Shown: positions 1 through 9,839 of the stretch, piece by piece | Layout: every line of letters begins with the position of its first letter | Position numbering within the stretch: position 1 is the stretch's first letter | Source: CAMPKL01 sp963805925 | Lineage (GTDB): Bacteria > Acidobacteriota > Terriglobia > Bryobacterales > UBA6623 | Direction: 5' to 3' | Length of the DNA: 64,000 bases | Assembly (NCBI GenBank): GCA_963805925.1 | Contig: CAWDWB010000003.1 | Coordinates: 1,922,001 to 1,986,000 of the forward strand | Notes under the pieces: model-generated | Database searches by the model: none | What the model saw: only the letters and a program-made list of their open reading frames with translations | What the model was told of the DNA's origin: nothing | Program-made: the position numbers and the translations under genes

Positions 1-2219
1 TCGGCGAGCAAGCGCGCCAACTCAGCCCCTACTTGCAAGAGCGCGCATCGCTGGCTGGCTCGGGCCACGGAGCGCTCATCGTGCGCTCCGCCCTTACCGA
101 CGGCGTGGCTTTCCCCGACGCGCGGATCATTCTCTATGGCGGAGAAGACGTCTTCGCCGCCTCCGAGCTGGTCGCTCGTCCGGAGAAGCGCAAGTCCGTC
201 GCTTCCACGTTTCTCTCCGATCTAGAAGACCTCGCCGTGGGCGACCTGATCGTTCACTCCGAGCATGGTGTCGGCCGCTACCAGGGCATGACCGCCATCT
301 CTCAGGGCTCCCGGCATGAAGACTTGATGGTCATCGAGTACGCCGAACGCGCCAAGTTGTACGTTCCGCTCTCGCGGCTCGATCTGATCCAGAAATATCA
401 CGGCTCCGGGGGCCGCCAGCCCAGTCTCGATCGGATGGGCGGGCAGACTTGGACGCGTACCAAGTCCAAAATCAAGGCCCGGCTGGTCGATATGGCCGAC
501 GAGCTGCTTAAGCTCTACGCCGAGCGGCGGATGTCCGAAGGGTTTTCCTTCTCGCCCGACGGCGAGTTCCAGCGCGAGTTTGAAGACTCCTTCAAGCACA
601 CGCCCACCAAAGACCAACGACAGGCCGTCAAAGACGTCAAGAAGGACATGGAGTCGGCCACGGCGATGGATCGGCTCATCTGCGGCGATGTCGGCTTCGG
701 CAAAACCGAAGTCGCCATGCGAGCCGCTTTCAAGGCTCTAGGAGACGACAAGCAGGTCGCCGTATTGGCCCCGACGACCGTTCTATCCTTCCAGCACTTT
801 GAAACTTTCAAGCAGCGATTTGCTTCCTTCCCCGTCACCGTCGAGATGCTCAACCGTTTCCGCTCCCCGAGCGAGCAGAAAGAGATCCTTGAGCGCGTCG
901 CGGCCGGGCGAGTCGACATCCTAATCGGCACGCACCGCATCCTGTCGAAGGATGTCGAGTTCGCCGACCTCGGCCTACTGATCGTCGACGAAGAACAGCG
1001 CTTCGGCGTGCGTCACAAGGAACGTCTAAAACAGATTCAGAAGAACGTCGACGTGCTCAGCATGAGTGCAACGCCCATCCCGCGGACGCTGCACATGTCG
1101 CTGGTCGGCCTCCGCGACATATCGATCATTCAGACGCCGCCCAAAGACCGTCTGGCGATCCAAACCGTCGTTTCCCCCTTCTCCGAAGCCCTGATCCAAA
1201 CCGCCATCGAGCGCGAACTCGGGCGCGGCGGCCAAATCTACTTCATCCACAACCGCGTCGAATCCATTTGGGAAGTGGCGGCCGTCGCCCAGAAACTGGT
1301 CCCCTCTCTGCGCATCGGCGTCGGTCACGGCCAACTCGCCGAAAAAGAACTCGAGAAGGTCATGCTCAAGTTCATGAACCACGAGTACGACATGCTCATG
1401 GCGACCACCATCGTCGAGAACGGTCTCGACATCCCCTTGGCCAATACGATTCTGATCAATCGCGCCGAGAACTACGGCCTCTCCGAGCTGTACCAATTAC
1501 GAGGCCGCGTCGGGCGATCCGATCGTCGTGCTTACGCCTACTTGCTAGTTCCCGAAGACAAAGAGCTGACCGACATCGCTCGTAAGCGTCTGGCCGCATT
1601 GAAGGAGTTCAGCGAACTGGGCTCCGGTTTCAAGATCGCGGCCCTCGATCTAGAGTTACGCGGGGCCGGCAACCTGCTGGGGGCCGAACAGAGCGGACAG
1701 ATCGGCGCGGTCGGTTTCGAGACCTACTGCCGCTTGTTAGAGGAGACCGTCCGCGAACTTCGCGGCGAAGAAGTGGAGGCCGAGGTGCGCACGAATCTGC
1801 GGCTGCAAATCGACATCCACATCCCTCCCGACTACATCGCCGACGAAGCCCAACGCCTGCGCGCCTACAAGCAGTTGGCCGGAATCGCTACGGCCGAGGA
1901 TCGTGAAAGCGCCGCCGCCGCGCTCGCCGACCGCTACGGACCGCTGCCCGAGGCCGTCGTCAACCTCATGGACTACGCCATGCTCAAGAGTCTCGCCGAG
2001 CGGCTGCGGGTTGAGGCCATCGAACGCCGCCAGAGCCGTATCTCGCTTCGTTTTCGCGAAGATTCCAAGATCGATCCCGAGCGTCTGATGCGCTACGTCG
2101 CCTCCACACCGGGCGTTTCGTTCTCGCCGACGGGCGAGATGCAATGGAGCGGGGCGCCCACCGAGGGACCCCAATTGATGGGTGCCCTGCGCGAGCTCTT
2201 GGGCCGGATTGCGGCCTAA
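1..2219 (+). CDS. mfd: Transcription-repair coupling factor Mfd (5' end missing)
   Basis: Mfd is an ATP-dependent translocase that removes RNA polymerase stalled at DNA lesions and recruits UvrA. The frame is open from base 3, so the window cuts the gene; about 738 C-terminal residues of a protein usually near 1150 remain. Seen in order: a CarD-like RNA-polymerase interaction domain (VGDLIVHSEHGVGRYQGM, near residue 90), helicase motif I (GDVGFGKTE), the Walker B variant DEEQRFGV, motif III (SATPIPRTLHMSL), and the RGRVGRSDRRAYAYLL segment. A C-terminal TRCF domain follows. RecG shares the helicase core, but the CarD-like domain and TRCF tail identify Mfd. The UvrB-like N-terminal part lies outside the window. 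The next gene starts 107 bases downstream. Confidence 0.97.
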   Translation, partial: GEQARQLSPYLQERASLAGSGHGALIVRSALTDGVAFPDARIILYGGEDVFAASELVARPEKRKSVASTFLSDLEDLAVGDLIVHSEHGVGRYQGMTAISQGSRHEDLMVIEYAERAKLYVPLSRLDLIQKYHGSGGRQPSLDRMGGQTWTRTKSKIKARLVDMADELLKLYAERRMSEGFSFSPDGEFQREFEDSFKHTPTKDQRQAVKDVKKDMESATAMDRLICGDVGFGKTEVAMRAAFKALGDDKQVAVLAPTTVLSFQHFETFKQRFASFPVTVEMLNRFRSPSEQKEILERVAAGRVDILIGTHRILSKDVEFADLGLLIVDEEQRFGVRHKERLKQIQKNVDVLSMSATPIPRTLHMSLVGLRDISIIQTPPKDRLAIQTVVSPFSEALIQTAIERELGRGGQIYFIHNRVESIWEVAAVAQKLVPSLRIGVGHGQLAEKELEKVMLKFMNHEYDMLMATTIVENGLDIPLANTILINRAENYGLSELYQLRGRVGRSDRRAYAYLLVPEDKELTDIARKRLAALKEFSELGSGFKIAALDLELRGAGNLLGAEQSGQIGAVGFETYCRLLEETVRELRGEEVEAEVRTNLRLQIDIHIPPDYIADEAQRLRAYKQLAGIATAEDRESAAAALADRYGPLPEAVVNLMDYAMLKSLAERLRVEAIERRQSRISLRFREDSKIDPERLMRYVASTPGVSFSPTGEMQWSGAPTEGPQLMGALRELLGRIAA

Positions 2220-2325
2220 ACGGCTTGCCGAACTTTGTCTCTTCGGGCTGAAACCACTAACATGAGTGGAGCGTACTTTGGATGATTGCGCCTAGGCAGC
2301 ACCGCCGGGTCAAAAATCGAACACT

Positions 2326-3504
2326 ATGAGTCTCTTACGCCTTACCATCCTGTTTCTTTCCGTCGTGGCCGTCGGTTTCGGCGAAACGACCATCGTTGAG
2401 GAGATCATCGCCAAAGTCAACGGCGAGGTCATTTTGCGGTCTCAACTGGAGAATGCCGTCTCGGAGCTCCGCCGCGAAGTCGAGGCGAATCAGGATGCAA
2501 CGCCCGAACAAAAGCAAGAGATGCTGGAGCGGCGCGAGAAGAACATCCTCAGCGATCTGATCGACGAGCGCTTGCTGGTGGAAAAAGGGGAAGAGCTCAA
2601 CGTCAACGTCGAGGCTGATGTTCTGCGTCAGCGCGACTCGCTCATGAAGCGGGCGAACATTACCGATATCGAAGAGTTCGAACGCTGGGTCACCCAACAG
2701 ACGGGCATGCCGATTGAGGATCTGATGGATAGGATGCGTCAGCAGTTCATGACGCAGGCCGTAATCGGTCAACAAGTCAGCAGCCGTCTCACCGTAACCA
2801 AGGAAGAGATTCAAAAGTATTACGACGAGCACAAGAGCGACTTCGTTCGTTCCGAAGGCGTCCGGCTCGCGGAGATCCTCATCTCCAACGAGGGCGCGAC
2901 GACGGAAGAAGAGCTTGCCGCAGTGGAGAAGAAGGCGCGTGACGTGCATGCCCGCGTCGCCCGCGGCGAACGGTTCGACGAGATGGCCCGCCGATTCTCC
3001 GATAGCGAGGCTTCTAAAGAACAAGGCGGCGACATCGGCATCTTCCGCCGCGGCGTTCTGCAGAAAGAGATTGAAGACGAAGTCTTCGCCGCCAACCCCG
3101 GCTACGTGACTGATCTGATGCCCGTATCCCGCGGCTGGCTCATTCTCAAAGTCACCGACCGCCGTCGGGAGGGTCAGGCCGACTTGGAAGAAGTCAGCGA
3201 AGAGATCCGCAATATCCTCATGGCCCCGCTTTATCAACCCGCGATTCGCGAATACCTCGCGTCGCTGCGAAAAGACGCCTACATCGAGATCCGGCCTGGC
3301 TACGTTGACGCCAACGCTGTCGAAGGCAAAGACACTTCTTGGAGCGATCCTGCCAAACTGGCCCCGGTCACCACGACCCGCGACGAGTTGCTCAGCAAGA
3401 AGAAAAAGAAGAAGCTCCTCTGGCTCATCCCCATGGGCGGCGGGGGCGATAAGGATTCCAGCGAAGAGCCCGAAGCAATAGCACTCCCGACGATGGAACG
3501 GTAA
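2326..3504 (+). CDS. SurA-like periplasmic peptidyl-prolyl isomerase
   Basis: A secreted foldase of the SurA/PpiC class, expected to chaperone outer-membrane proteins in the periplasm. The ATG start gives a signal peptide (MSLLRLTILFLSVVAVGFG). Next comes a SurA N-terminal domain (EEIIAKVNGEVILRSQLE), then one parvulin/PPIC rotamase domain at about residues 170-280 (FSDSEASKEQGGDIGIFRRG). At 392 residues it has one parvulin domain, whereas E. coli SurA has two. The C-terminus is odd: six lysines in a row, a short hydrophobic patch (LLWLIPM), GGGG, then an acidic tail. It lies 8 bases before the exoribonuclease gene, so the two are probably co-transcribed. The family call is firm; orthology to SurA itself is less certain. 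Confidence 0.88.
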   Translation: MSLLRLTILFLSVVAVGFGETTIVEEIIAKVNGEVILRSQLENAVSELRREVEANQDATPEQKQEMLERREKNILSDLIDERLLVEKGEELNVNVEADVLRQRDSLMKRANITDIEEFERWVTQQTGMPIEDLMDRMRQQFMTQAVIGQQVSSRLTVTKEEIQKYYDEHKSDFVRSEGVRLAEILISNEGATTEEELAAVEKKARDVHARVARGERFDEMARRFSDSEASKEQGGDIGIFRRGVLQKEIEDEVFAANPGYVTDLMPVSRGWLILKVTDRRREGQADLEEVSEEIRNILMAPLYQPAIREYLASLRKDAYIEIRPGYVDANAVEGKDTSWSDPAKLAPVTTTRDELLSKKKKKKLLWLIPMGGGGDKDSSEEPEAIALPTMER

Positions 3505-3512
3505 CCAGCGTC

Positions 3513-4592
3513 GTGAAGGCTCACTACGTAGAGGATCTCCAAGAGAATGAGCGGGTCGACGCGTTTTACTTGGTGCAATCCAAAGAGATTCGCACCAAGA
3601 AGAACAGCGGCGAGCCTTACCTGTCGCTCACGCTTTCCGACCGCACAGGCACGATCGAAACCAAGATGTGGGACGGCGTCGAGGCCGTCGCCGACCTTTT
3701 CGACAAAGACGACTTCGTTAAGGTTCGCGCCTCCGTTCAGCTCTACCGCGACAAGCCGCAACTCGTCGTCCACAAGCTGCGTCGCGCCCAAGAGAGCGAG
3801 ATAGATCTTGGCGATTTCATTCCGCACACCAAGCAAGACATCGGCGAGATGTGGGCGAAGTTGCGCGCAGACGTCGAGGCCTTCGGGAATCCGCATCTCA
3901 AGGCGCTGCTGCTTTCCTTTCTCGACGATCCCGAGTTTGCCGATCGCTTCCAGGTCGCTCCCGCGGCGAAGACGCTGCACCACGGCTTCGTCGGCGGTTT
4001 GCTCGAACATGTCTCTTCCTTGATGCGTCTAGCCAAACTGGTCGCCTCGAACTACGACTTCCTCGACGTGGAGTTATTGCAAGCCGGCGTCGTACTGCAC
4101 GACATGGGCAAGCTCGATGAACTGACCTACGAGCGCTCCTTCGGCTACAGCAGCGACGGCCAATTGCTCGGCCACATTACCATCTGCTTGCAGTGGATCG
4201 ATCGCAAGTGTTCGGCCTTGCCCGACTTTCCGCCGCGCCTCAAGCGCCTCGTTGAACACATGGTGCTCAGCCACCACGGACGCTACGAGTTTGGTTCGCC
4301 GAAGCTGCCGATGTTCCCCGAGGCCTTGGCCCTGAGCTACATCGACGATCTCGACTCCAAGCTCGAAAGCATGCGCGCCTCGCTCGCCAACGAGACCAGC
4401 GAAGGCGTCGAGTGGACCCGCTACAACCCTTCCCTCGAACGCTCCCTGGTCAACCCAGCCGAGTTTCTCGCCGGCCCAAGAGAGCCTGCGCAGCCCGTCG
4501 ATCCGCCTCCGTCGCTGCCCAAGGCCGCTCCGACAACTCCCAGCCTGTTCGGCGAGAAGTTGCAAGGCGCTATCGGCGGCAAGGATTCTTAG
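3513..4592 (+). CDS. YhaM-like 3'-5' exoribonuclease (OB-fold plus HD domain)
   Basis: The layout matches the YhaM/CbfI family of 3'-5' exoribonucleases: an N-terminal OB-fold nucleic-acid-binding domain (about residues 15-95) and a C-terminal HD hydrolase domain. Metal-binding signatures seen are HHGFVGGLLEH and VVLHDMGKLDEL (the HD pair), followed by HMVLSHHGRYEFG. The start is GTG, 8 bases after the SurA-like stop. The last 50 or so residues are proline-rich and probably disordered. The length, 359 residues, is slightly above the usual 310-330 because of that tail. A role in RNA turnover is inferred from the family; DNA may also be a substrate. Confidence 0.85.
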   Translation: MKAHYVEDLQENERVDAFYLVQSKEIRTKKNSGEPYLSLTLSDRTGTIETKMWDGVEAVADLFDKDDFVKVRASVQLYRDKPQLVVHKLRRAQESEIDLGDFIPHTKQDIGEMWAKLRADVEAFGNPHLKALLLSFLDDPEFADRFQVAPAAKTLHHGFVGGLLEHVSSLMRLAKLVASNYDFLDVELLQAGVVLHDMGKLDELTYERSFGYSSDGQLLGHITICLQWIDRKCSALPDFPPRLKRLVEHMVLSHHGRYEFGSPKLPMFPEALALSYIDDLDSKLESMRASLANETSEGVEWTRYNPSLERSLVNPAEFLAGPREPAQPVDPPPSLPKAAPTTPSLFGEKLQGAIGGKDS

Positions 4593-4657
4593 TCTCGCCT
4601 CGGTCGATTGGAATGTGAGGGCGCATCCGTCCGCTCTCGCTAAAATGAGCGTTGCGC

Positions 4658-7084
4658 ATGGCCCTTCTTGATCGTCTCAATCCGCAACAGAAAGAAGCCG
4701 TGCTGCACGTCGACGGCCCGCTGTTGATCCTTGCCGGCGCCGGCAGCGGCAAGACCCGCGTCATCATTTCGCGGATCGCCAATCTGATCGAACATCACGG
4801 CGTCGCGCCCTGGTCGATCCTCGCCGTCACCTTCACCAACAAAGCCGCCGCCGAAATGCGCGAACGCGTGCAAGCCGTCCTCAGCGAGAGCGGGCGTCCG
4901 CTGTCTTCGCTGCCGATGGTCTCGACCTTCCACTCCTTCTGCGTGCGCATGCTGCGCAGCCACGGCACGCCGCTCGCCGAAGTTCGTCCAGGCTTCACCA
5001 AGCAGTTCAGCATCTACGACGGCGCCGATCAGCTCACCGTCATCAAGAATGTCTTCAAGGAGCTCGGCCTCGACGAAAAGACTTTCACCAAGCCGCGTTC
5101 CGCTCTCTCGGCTATCTCGACGGCCAAGAACCAAGGCCATGGCCCGCAAGACCTCTACGGACAAGCGACCTCGCCGCAAGCCGAGAAGATGGCCCTCGTC
5201 TACGAACGCTATCAAGGCGCTCTGCAGTCCGCCAACGCGCTAGACTTCGACGACTTGTTGCTCGAGGCTGTACGCCTGCTGCAGCGTTCTCCCGAGGTGC
5301 GACAGCAAATTGGCGGACGCTACAAGTACGTCATGGTCGACGAGTACCAAGACACCAACCGACCGCAGTACGAGCTGCTGCGCCTGCTCACCGAGTCTCA
5401 CGACAACGTCTGCGTCGTCGGCGACGAAGATCAGTCGATCTACTCTTGGCGCGGCGCTGAGATTCGCAACATCCTCGACTTTGAACGCGACTTCGTCAAC
5501 GCCAAGTCGATCCGCCTCGAACAGAACTACCGCTCGACTAAACGCATTCTCGAAGCCGCCTCCGTCGTCGTCGCCAACAACGAAGCGCGCAAGGGCAAGA
5601 ATCTCTGGACCGAAGGCGACGAGGGCGACAAGATCGTCTTCTATCAAGGCGGCGACGCCGAGGCCGAGGCGCTGTTCGTCGCCGACGAACTGCACCGCTA
5701 CCTCAACGAAAACCCGACCAGCCGGGCCGCTGTGCTCTACCGCACCAACGCCCAGTCGCGGCAAATCGAAGAAGCCCTGCGCCGCTATGGACGCAAGTAC
5801 ACCGTCGTCGGCGGCCTGAGTTTCTACCAGCGAGCCGAAGTCAAAGACCTCGTCGCCTACCTCAAGCTAGCCTCAACGCCCGAAGACCTCGTCGCCCTCA
5901 TGCGCGTCATCAACACGCCCGCGCGCGGCATCGGCAAAACGACCTTCGACTCGCTGCAGCAGATGGCGCAACAAGAGAAAACCAGCGTCTGGGCCACGAT
6001 CAACTCCGCCGTCGACCACAAGAAGCTGCCCGCCCGGGCTCACGCCGCGCTCAAGGTTTTCCGCCATCTCATCGAGCGCATGCAAGAGAAGGTCGCCAGC
6101 GAACCGGTCGACCAAGCCTTGCTTTGGATCTACGAAGAGACCGGTTACCGGCGCATGCTTGAAACCGACCCTTCGGTCGAAGCCCAAGCCCGTCAAGAGA
6201 ACATCAACGAACTGCTCAACGCGGCCGCCGACGCCGCCCAGCGCAACGAAAGCGTACAAGACTTTCTCGACCACGCGGCGCTGATCTCTGAAGCCGACAA
6301 GATCGAAGATTCATCGCAGATCTTGTTGATGACATTGCACAACGCCAAGGGCCTGGAGTTCCCCTGGGTCGCGCTCATCGGCATGGAAGAGACGCTCTTC
6401 CCTCACAGCCGCTCCATCGAAGACCCCACCGCGCTCGAAGAAGAACGGCGCCTATGCTACGTCGGCATGACCCGCGCCGAACAGAAGCTGTACCTCACCT
6501 GCGCTCGCACCCGGCGGCGCTTCGGCGGCGGCGCGCCCGATTGGATGACGCCGTCGCGCTTCCTACAAGAAGTCCCGCCGATCCTCATCGACGACCGAAC
6601 CGTCGGCGGCTCCGAGCTATTCGGCCTCAAGAGCCGAGTCTTCGATACCGGCGACGGAGTTGATCTATTCGGAGAACGCAGCGCCGTTCGCCAGATGGCC
6701 GAATCACGCCTCGCCGCCAGCCGCAAACTGCAAGGCGAAACCTACGACTCCGCCGACGCCGTCGCAGGCTTCTTCCAGAAACGCGGCCTGCCCTTCAAGC
6801 CGGGCGCCAACCCTTCCGCCCGTCCGGCAGCAACACAGCAAGCGCGCCCTGCTGCCCGCCCTGCTGCGCCGACGCAGCAACGCCCCTCCGCCGCCGCACC
6901 CGCCGCAGCCAAGAAACCCGGCGGTCCCATGCGTAACGGCGCCCGCGTCCGCCACGCCAAATACGGCGTCGGCACCATCCTCCGGCGCGAAGGCGACGGC
7001 GACGCCACCAAAGTGACCATCCACTTCCAACGCCACGGTCTCAAGAAAATGATCGTCAAGTACGCTGGCCTACAGCCGGCATAG
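4658..7084 (+). CDS. pcrA: ATP-dependent DNA helicase PcrA/UvrD
   Basis: A superfamily 1A 3'-5' helicase for nucleotide excision repair, mismatch repair and removal of RecA filaments. All helicase motifs are visible: motif I AGAGSGKTR (near residue 29), motif II VDEYQDTN, motif III GDEDQSIYSWRGA, motif IV QNYRST, motif V LMTLHNAKGLEFPWV, and motif VI RRLCYVGMTRAEQ. The C-terminus has a low-complexity Ala/Pro/Gln linker and then a Tudor-like domain (VRHAKYGVGTILRREG), which binds RNA polymerase in PcrA. That domain favours PcrA over Rep. I chose the ATG at 4658, so that the protein begins MALLDRLNPQQKEAV; a TTG two codons upstream is possible. Length is 808 residues. Confidence 0.95.
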   Translation: MALLDRLNPQQKEAVLHVDGPLLILAGAGSGKTRVIISRIANLIEHHGVAPWSILAVTFTNKAAAEMRERVQAVLSESGRPLSSLPMVSTFHSFCVRMLRSHGTPLAEVRPGFTKQFSIYDGADQLTVIKNVFKELGLDEKTFTKPRSALSAISTAKNQGHGPQDLYGQATSPQAEKMALVYERYQGALQSANALDFDDLLLEAVRLLQRSPEVRQQIGGRYKYVMVDEYQDTNRPQYELLRLLTESHDNVCVVGDEDQSIYSWRGAEIRNILDFERDFVNAKSIRLEQNYRSTKRILEAASVVVANNEARKGKNLWTEGDEGDKIVFYQGGDAEAEALFVADELHRYLNENPTSRAAVLYRTNAQSRQIEEALRRYGRKYTVVGGLSFYQRAEVKDLVAYLKLASTPEDLVALMRVINTPARGIGKTTFDSLQQMAQQEKTSVWATINSAVDHKKLPARAHAALKVFRHLIERMQEKVASEPVDQALLWIYEETGYRRMLETDPSVEAQARQENINELLNAAADAAQRNESVQDFLDHAALISEADKIEDSSQILLMTLHNAKGLEFPWVALIGMEETLFPHSRSIEDPTALEEERRLCYVGMTRAEQKLYLTCARTRRRFGGGAPDWMTPSRFLQEVPPILIDDRTVGGSELFGLKSRVFDTGDGVDLFGERSAVRQMAESRLAASRKLQGETYDSADAVAGFFQKRGLPFKPGANPSARPAATQQARPAARPAAPTQQRPSAAAPAAAKKPGGPMRNGARVRHAKYGVGTILRREGDGDATKVTIHFQRHGLKKMIVKYAGLQPA

Positions 7085-7195
7085 AGAGAGCCAAAACTTG
7101 AGGTCGAGGGGGAACTAGAAACCGAAGCTGGGGCTTTGCTCTTCTGCGGGCGTGCTCTCCTAACAATCGCGTCGCCCGCATCGTCCAATCCAACA

Positions 7196-8335
7196 GTGAG
7201 AGTGCTCATCGCAGGAGGGGGCGTCGCGGGACTCACTCTGCACGCAAAACTGCGCCAACAAGGACGCGACTCGCTGCTAGTCGAGAAAGCCTCTCACTAT
7301 GCCGATGTCGGCTATGGGATTGGCTTGTATCCGCTCGGAAGCTGCGTACTGCACGGACTCGGAGTCTACAATGATCTGCTCGCCAAAGGACTGGAGTGTC
7401 GACGATATGAAATCGCCGACCACCAAGCCAAGCTGATTCAGGCTGTCGACATGTCCGAGTTGACCGGTGATGTCGGTCCGATGATCCAGCTCTCCCGAAC
7501 GGATTTAATCAAGGTATTGCGCAAGGCTTGCGATGACCAGGTGCGCATGGGAACGACGGTCAAAGATCTCCACCAAAACGACGATGTTGCCAGAGTGACT
7601 TTCCATGACGGCTCGACCGGCGAGTTTGACTTGGTGGTGGCCTGCGACGGCATGCATTCTAGCCTGAGGAAGCGGGTATTTGAAGAACCGGAGGTTTTCG
7701 ATACCGGCTGGACGATCTGGACGTGGTGGGGACGGGAAGGTCTATTTCCGCCTGATCTGGTCCGTGAATACTGGGGCCGGGGCTTCTTCTTCGGCGCCTA
7801 TCCCGTTCCCGGACGCTGTATGTTCGCGGCTGGTCTGCCGAGTCACGACGTCGCCAATCCGAATGCAGCCGCGGAGGAGATCCGGCCCGTCATCGCCTCG
7901 GCCCTCGGCGAACTGCTGGATCATGCGGAAGAAGTGCGGAAGGCCTTTGCAGATGCTGATACGTTGTTCACTTGGCCGATGAAGGACGTTCGGGCCAAGA
8001 ACTGGTACTCCGGCCGAGTTGCTCTGTGTGGCGACGCGGCGGCAGCCTTTCTTCCAACGGCGGGAATCGGAGCCTCCAGCGCTTTGCGGTCGGCCGCTGC
8101 ATTGGCCGATGAGCTCTCCCGGACGGACGCCGCGCACATTCCCCTTGCTTTAGATCTGTACGTTAAGCGCTGTCGCAAGATCGTACTCGGCAATCAGGAT
8201 GACTCACGAGCGGCTGCGCGCTACATGTTCGTCGAGTCGAAACCTCTTGGTTGGGGCCGCGACCAGATCATCAAACATTATCCGGCGAGCAGAGTGATTC
8301 AACAGATCATCCGGAGCATGCACCAGCCGTTTTGA
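7196..8335 (+). CDS. FAD-dependent monooxygenase, PHBH-like
   Basis: A flavoprotein hydroxylase of the p-hydroxybenzoate hydroxylase class. The N-terminus has the Rossmann FAD motif (VLIAGGGVAGLTLHAKL), with an acidic residue ending the second strand (VEK). The GD motif contacting FAD ribityl is near residue 275 (VALCGDAAAAFLPTAG). I chose GTG 7196, which places the Rossmann strand at the very start; the frame is open further upstream, and a second GTG lies at 7202. The protein has about 379 residues. The substrate cannot be read from the sequence. The gene stands alone between pcrA and a tRNA and shows no link to a degradation pathway. Related enzymes act on aromatics, polyketides, kynurenine or tetracyclines. 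Confidence 0.82.
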   Translation: MRVLIAGGGVAGLTLHAKLRQQGRDSLLVEKASHYADVGYGIGLYPLGSCVLHGLGVYNDLLAKGLECRRYEIADHQAKLIQAVDMSELTGDVGPMIQLSRTDLIKVLRKACDDQVRMGTTVKDLHQNDDVARVTFHDGSTGEFDLVVACDGMHSSLRKRVFEEPEVFDTGWTIWTWWGREGLFPPDLVREYWGRGFFFGAYPVPGRCMFAAGLPSHDVANPNAAAEEIRPVIASALGELLDHAEEVRKAFADADTLFTWPMKDVRAKNWYSGRVALCGDAAAAFLPTAGIGASSALRSAAALADELSRTDAAHIPLALDLYVKRCRKIVLGNQDDSRAAARYMFVESKPLGWGRDQIIKHYPASRVIQQIIRSMHQPF

Positions 8336-8433
8336 ATCCGCAGAAGCGCCCGAATAGCGACGTGTAAGCTGAGGCGGCGGATGCCAAATTCATCGCGTCG
8401 CTGCAGCCTTAACTAGCTGATTTGAAAGGGGAT

Positions 8434-8507
8434 TGGCTGGGAGACAGGGACTCGAACCCCAATAACCAGAACCAGAATCTGGCGTGTTACCATTACACCA
8501 TCTCCCA
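8434..8507 (-). tRNA. tRNA-Gln, anticodon CUG, CCA encoded
   Basis: Read on the minus strand, the acceptor stem TGGGAGA (from 8507) pairs with TCTCCCA ending at 8438. The anticodon arm is CCAGA-TTCTGGT-TCTGG, a 7-base loop with CTG at positions 34-36, which reads CAG (Gln). The T arm contains GGTTCGAGTCC. The discriminator base is G and the 3' CCA is genomically encoded (8434-8436). Length is 71 bases plus CCA. It lies between the monooxygenase and the membrane-protein gene, with no sign of an integrated element at its 3' end. Confidence 0.96.
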
Positions 8508-8540
8508 GCAGTGTAAGCTCCCATTATACTCATCTCGCCC

Positions 8541-9792
8541 CTAGCGGTCATGGATACAGACCACCGCTTTTGGTTCCGCTCCGGGATCGAGAACCGGCCC
8601 CCAAATCAGCTTCCCTTCGAAATCCGGCGCCCCAAGCTGCACAGCCGCATCGGCCACAATCGGAGCCCGCGGAAAACACCTCACCCAGATATCTCCGTGC
8701 GTCTGCTGCGCCAGTGCGATGATCCGCGTCGTCGGCTCCGCCCGCTCTAGGAATTGCCCCGCCTTGCGGCCCCACAACATCCCGCAGTTGTGCAGCAACA
8801 CAATCGCCAACAGCCAGTGCAAAGCATTCTCACCCCGCCTCTCGCCGAACCGTGCCGCCGCCGCGCCAAACAGCAACGCCAGTCCAGCGCTGGCCAGGTA
8901 GGTCTGCCGGCTCGGGATCGCCGTCGAGTAGGTCAAAAAAGCATATGGCAAAAAGGCGATCGCCGCCCACAGCGCCGTCAGGCCGACGACCTTCCACGAC
9001 TCCACGGTACGCTCCCACAACAACAACGCAATCGCCGGGATGCCCCAAATCCAAGCCAGCCGAAACAAGCTCCTCGGCAGCGTAATCCAAAACGGCGCCG
9101 CCAACGAAAAGCTCCCATCCGCAAAGCGGAACGACTCGCCTCGCGACAACAACACCGATGCAACCGCCAGCCCCGCCAGCAGCGCATAAGGCGCCAGCTG
9201 CGGCAACGACTTCCAGCGCCTTGCCGCCGGGGCCGCCAACACGAACAGCGGCAACAAGATCACCGCCGACTCCTTTGAAATCAACGCCAACGCAAACAAG
9301 ACTAAGCCGGGTACGTGTCCCATCCGCCCGCCGCGCTCCACCGCCCAACGCCAACACAGCAACGCCCCTACGCCAAACACAAACTGCAGCAGCTCGTTGA
9401 TCGCCGAGAACCACATCACGGCTTCCTGGTGCCCCTCTTGCACGGCGAAAAATCCCGCTGCCCAAAACGCCCCCGCACGCATCAGCGGCCAGCCCAACGC
9501 CAACCGGTAAACCAACCAGGTACAAAGCACATGCAGCGCCAGCGAAAACAGGTGGAACGGCAAGGCATCCACGCCAAAGCGCGACCACAACCCCTCCATC
9601 GCCCAGTAACTCGTCGCCCGCAACCGGAACGTCGAGTCTGCCGCCAGATCTCGCCAGCCCTTCCGGCGACCCATACGCCTGGGCCTGCACAATGTTGGGA
9701 TAGTCGTCTTCCAGCAGTGGAATCGTCAGCGTTGGCGCGTAAGCCAACAGGCACAGCACCGCCAACAACGCATAACTCATCCAGCGCGACAC
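8541..9792 (-). pseudogene. Polytopic membrane protein, GT-C glycosyltransferase-like, frameshifted
   Basis: An integral membrane protein of about 416 residues once its two reading frames are joined. The N-terminal frame starts at 9792 (MSRWMSYALLAVLCLLAYAP) and carries the acidic loop LLEDDYPNIVQAQAYG. The rest lies in the +1 frame from about 9690, reading STFRLRATSYWAMEGLWSRF and LFSLALHVLCTWLVYRLALG. Hydrophobic segments continue to the end. The luminal acidic residues after the first helix and the helix-rich body resemble GT-C glycosyltransferases or related DUF families. The break is near 9660-9680, where the minus strand reads GAAGGGCTGG; dropping one G restores EGWRDLAADS. No other stop interrupts the frame. 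This is either a one-base sequence error or a recent mutation. The acceptor and lipid donor are unknown. Confidence 0.65.
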
Positions 9793-9839
9793 CTTTCAAG
9801 AGTCTAGATGGTCCCCGCCTTGCGATACTGAAAGCGACC

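Noticed and set aside
2335..3237. Long minus-strand open frame of about 300 codons opposite the SurA-like gene
   Set aside because: It lies wholly antisense to a gene with clear family motifs. High GC and codon bias often create such frames, and its protein shows no domain.
8434..8507. Integration site at tRNA-Gln
   Set aside because: No duplicated tRNA 3' end or integrase is found nearby.
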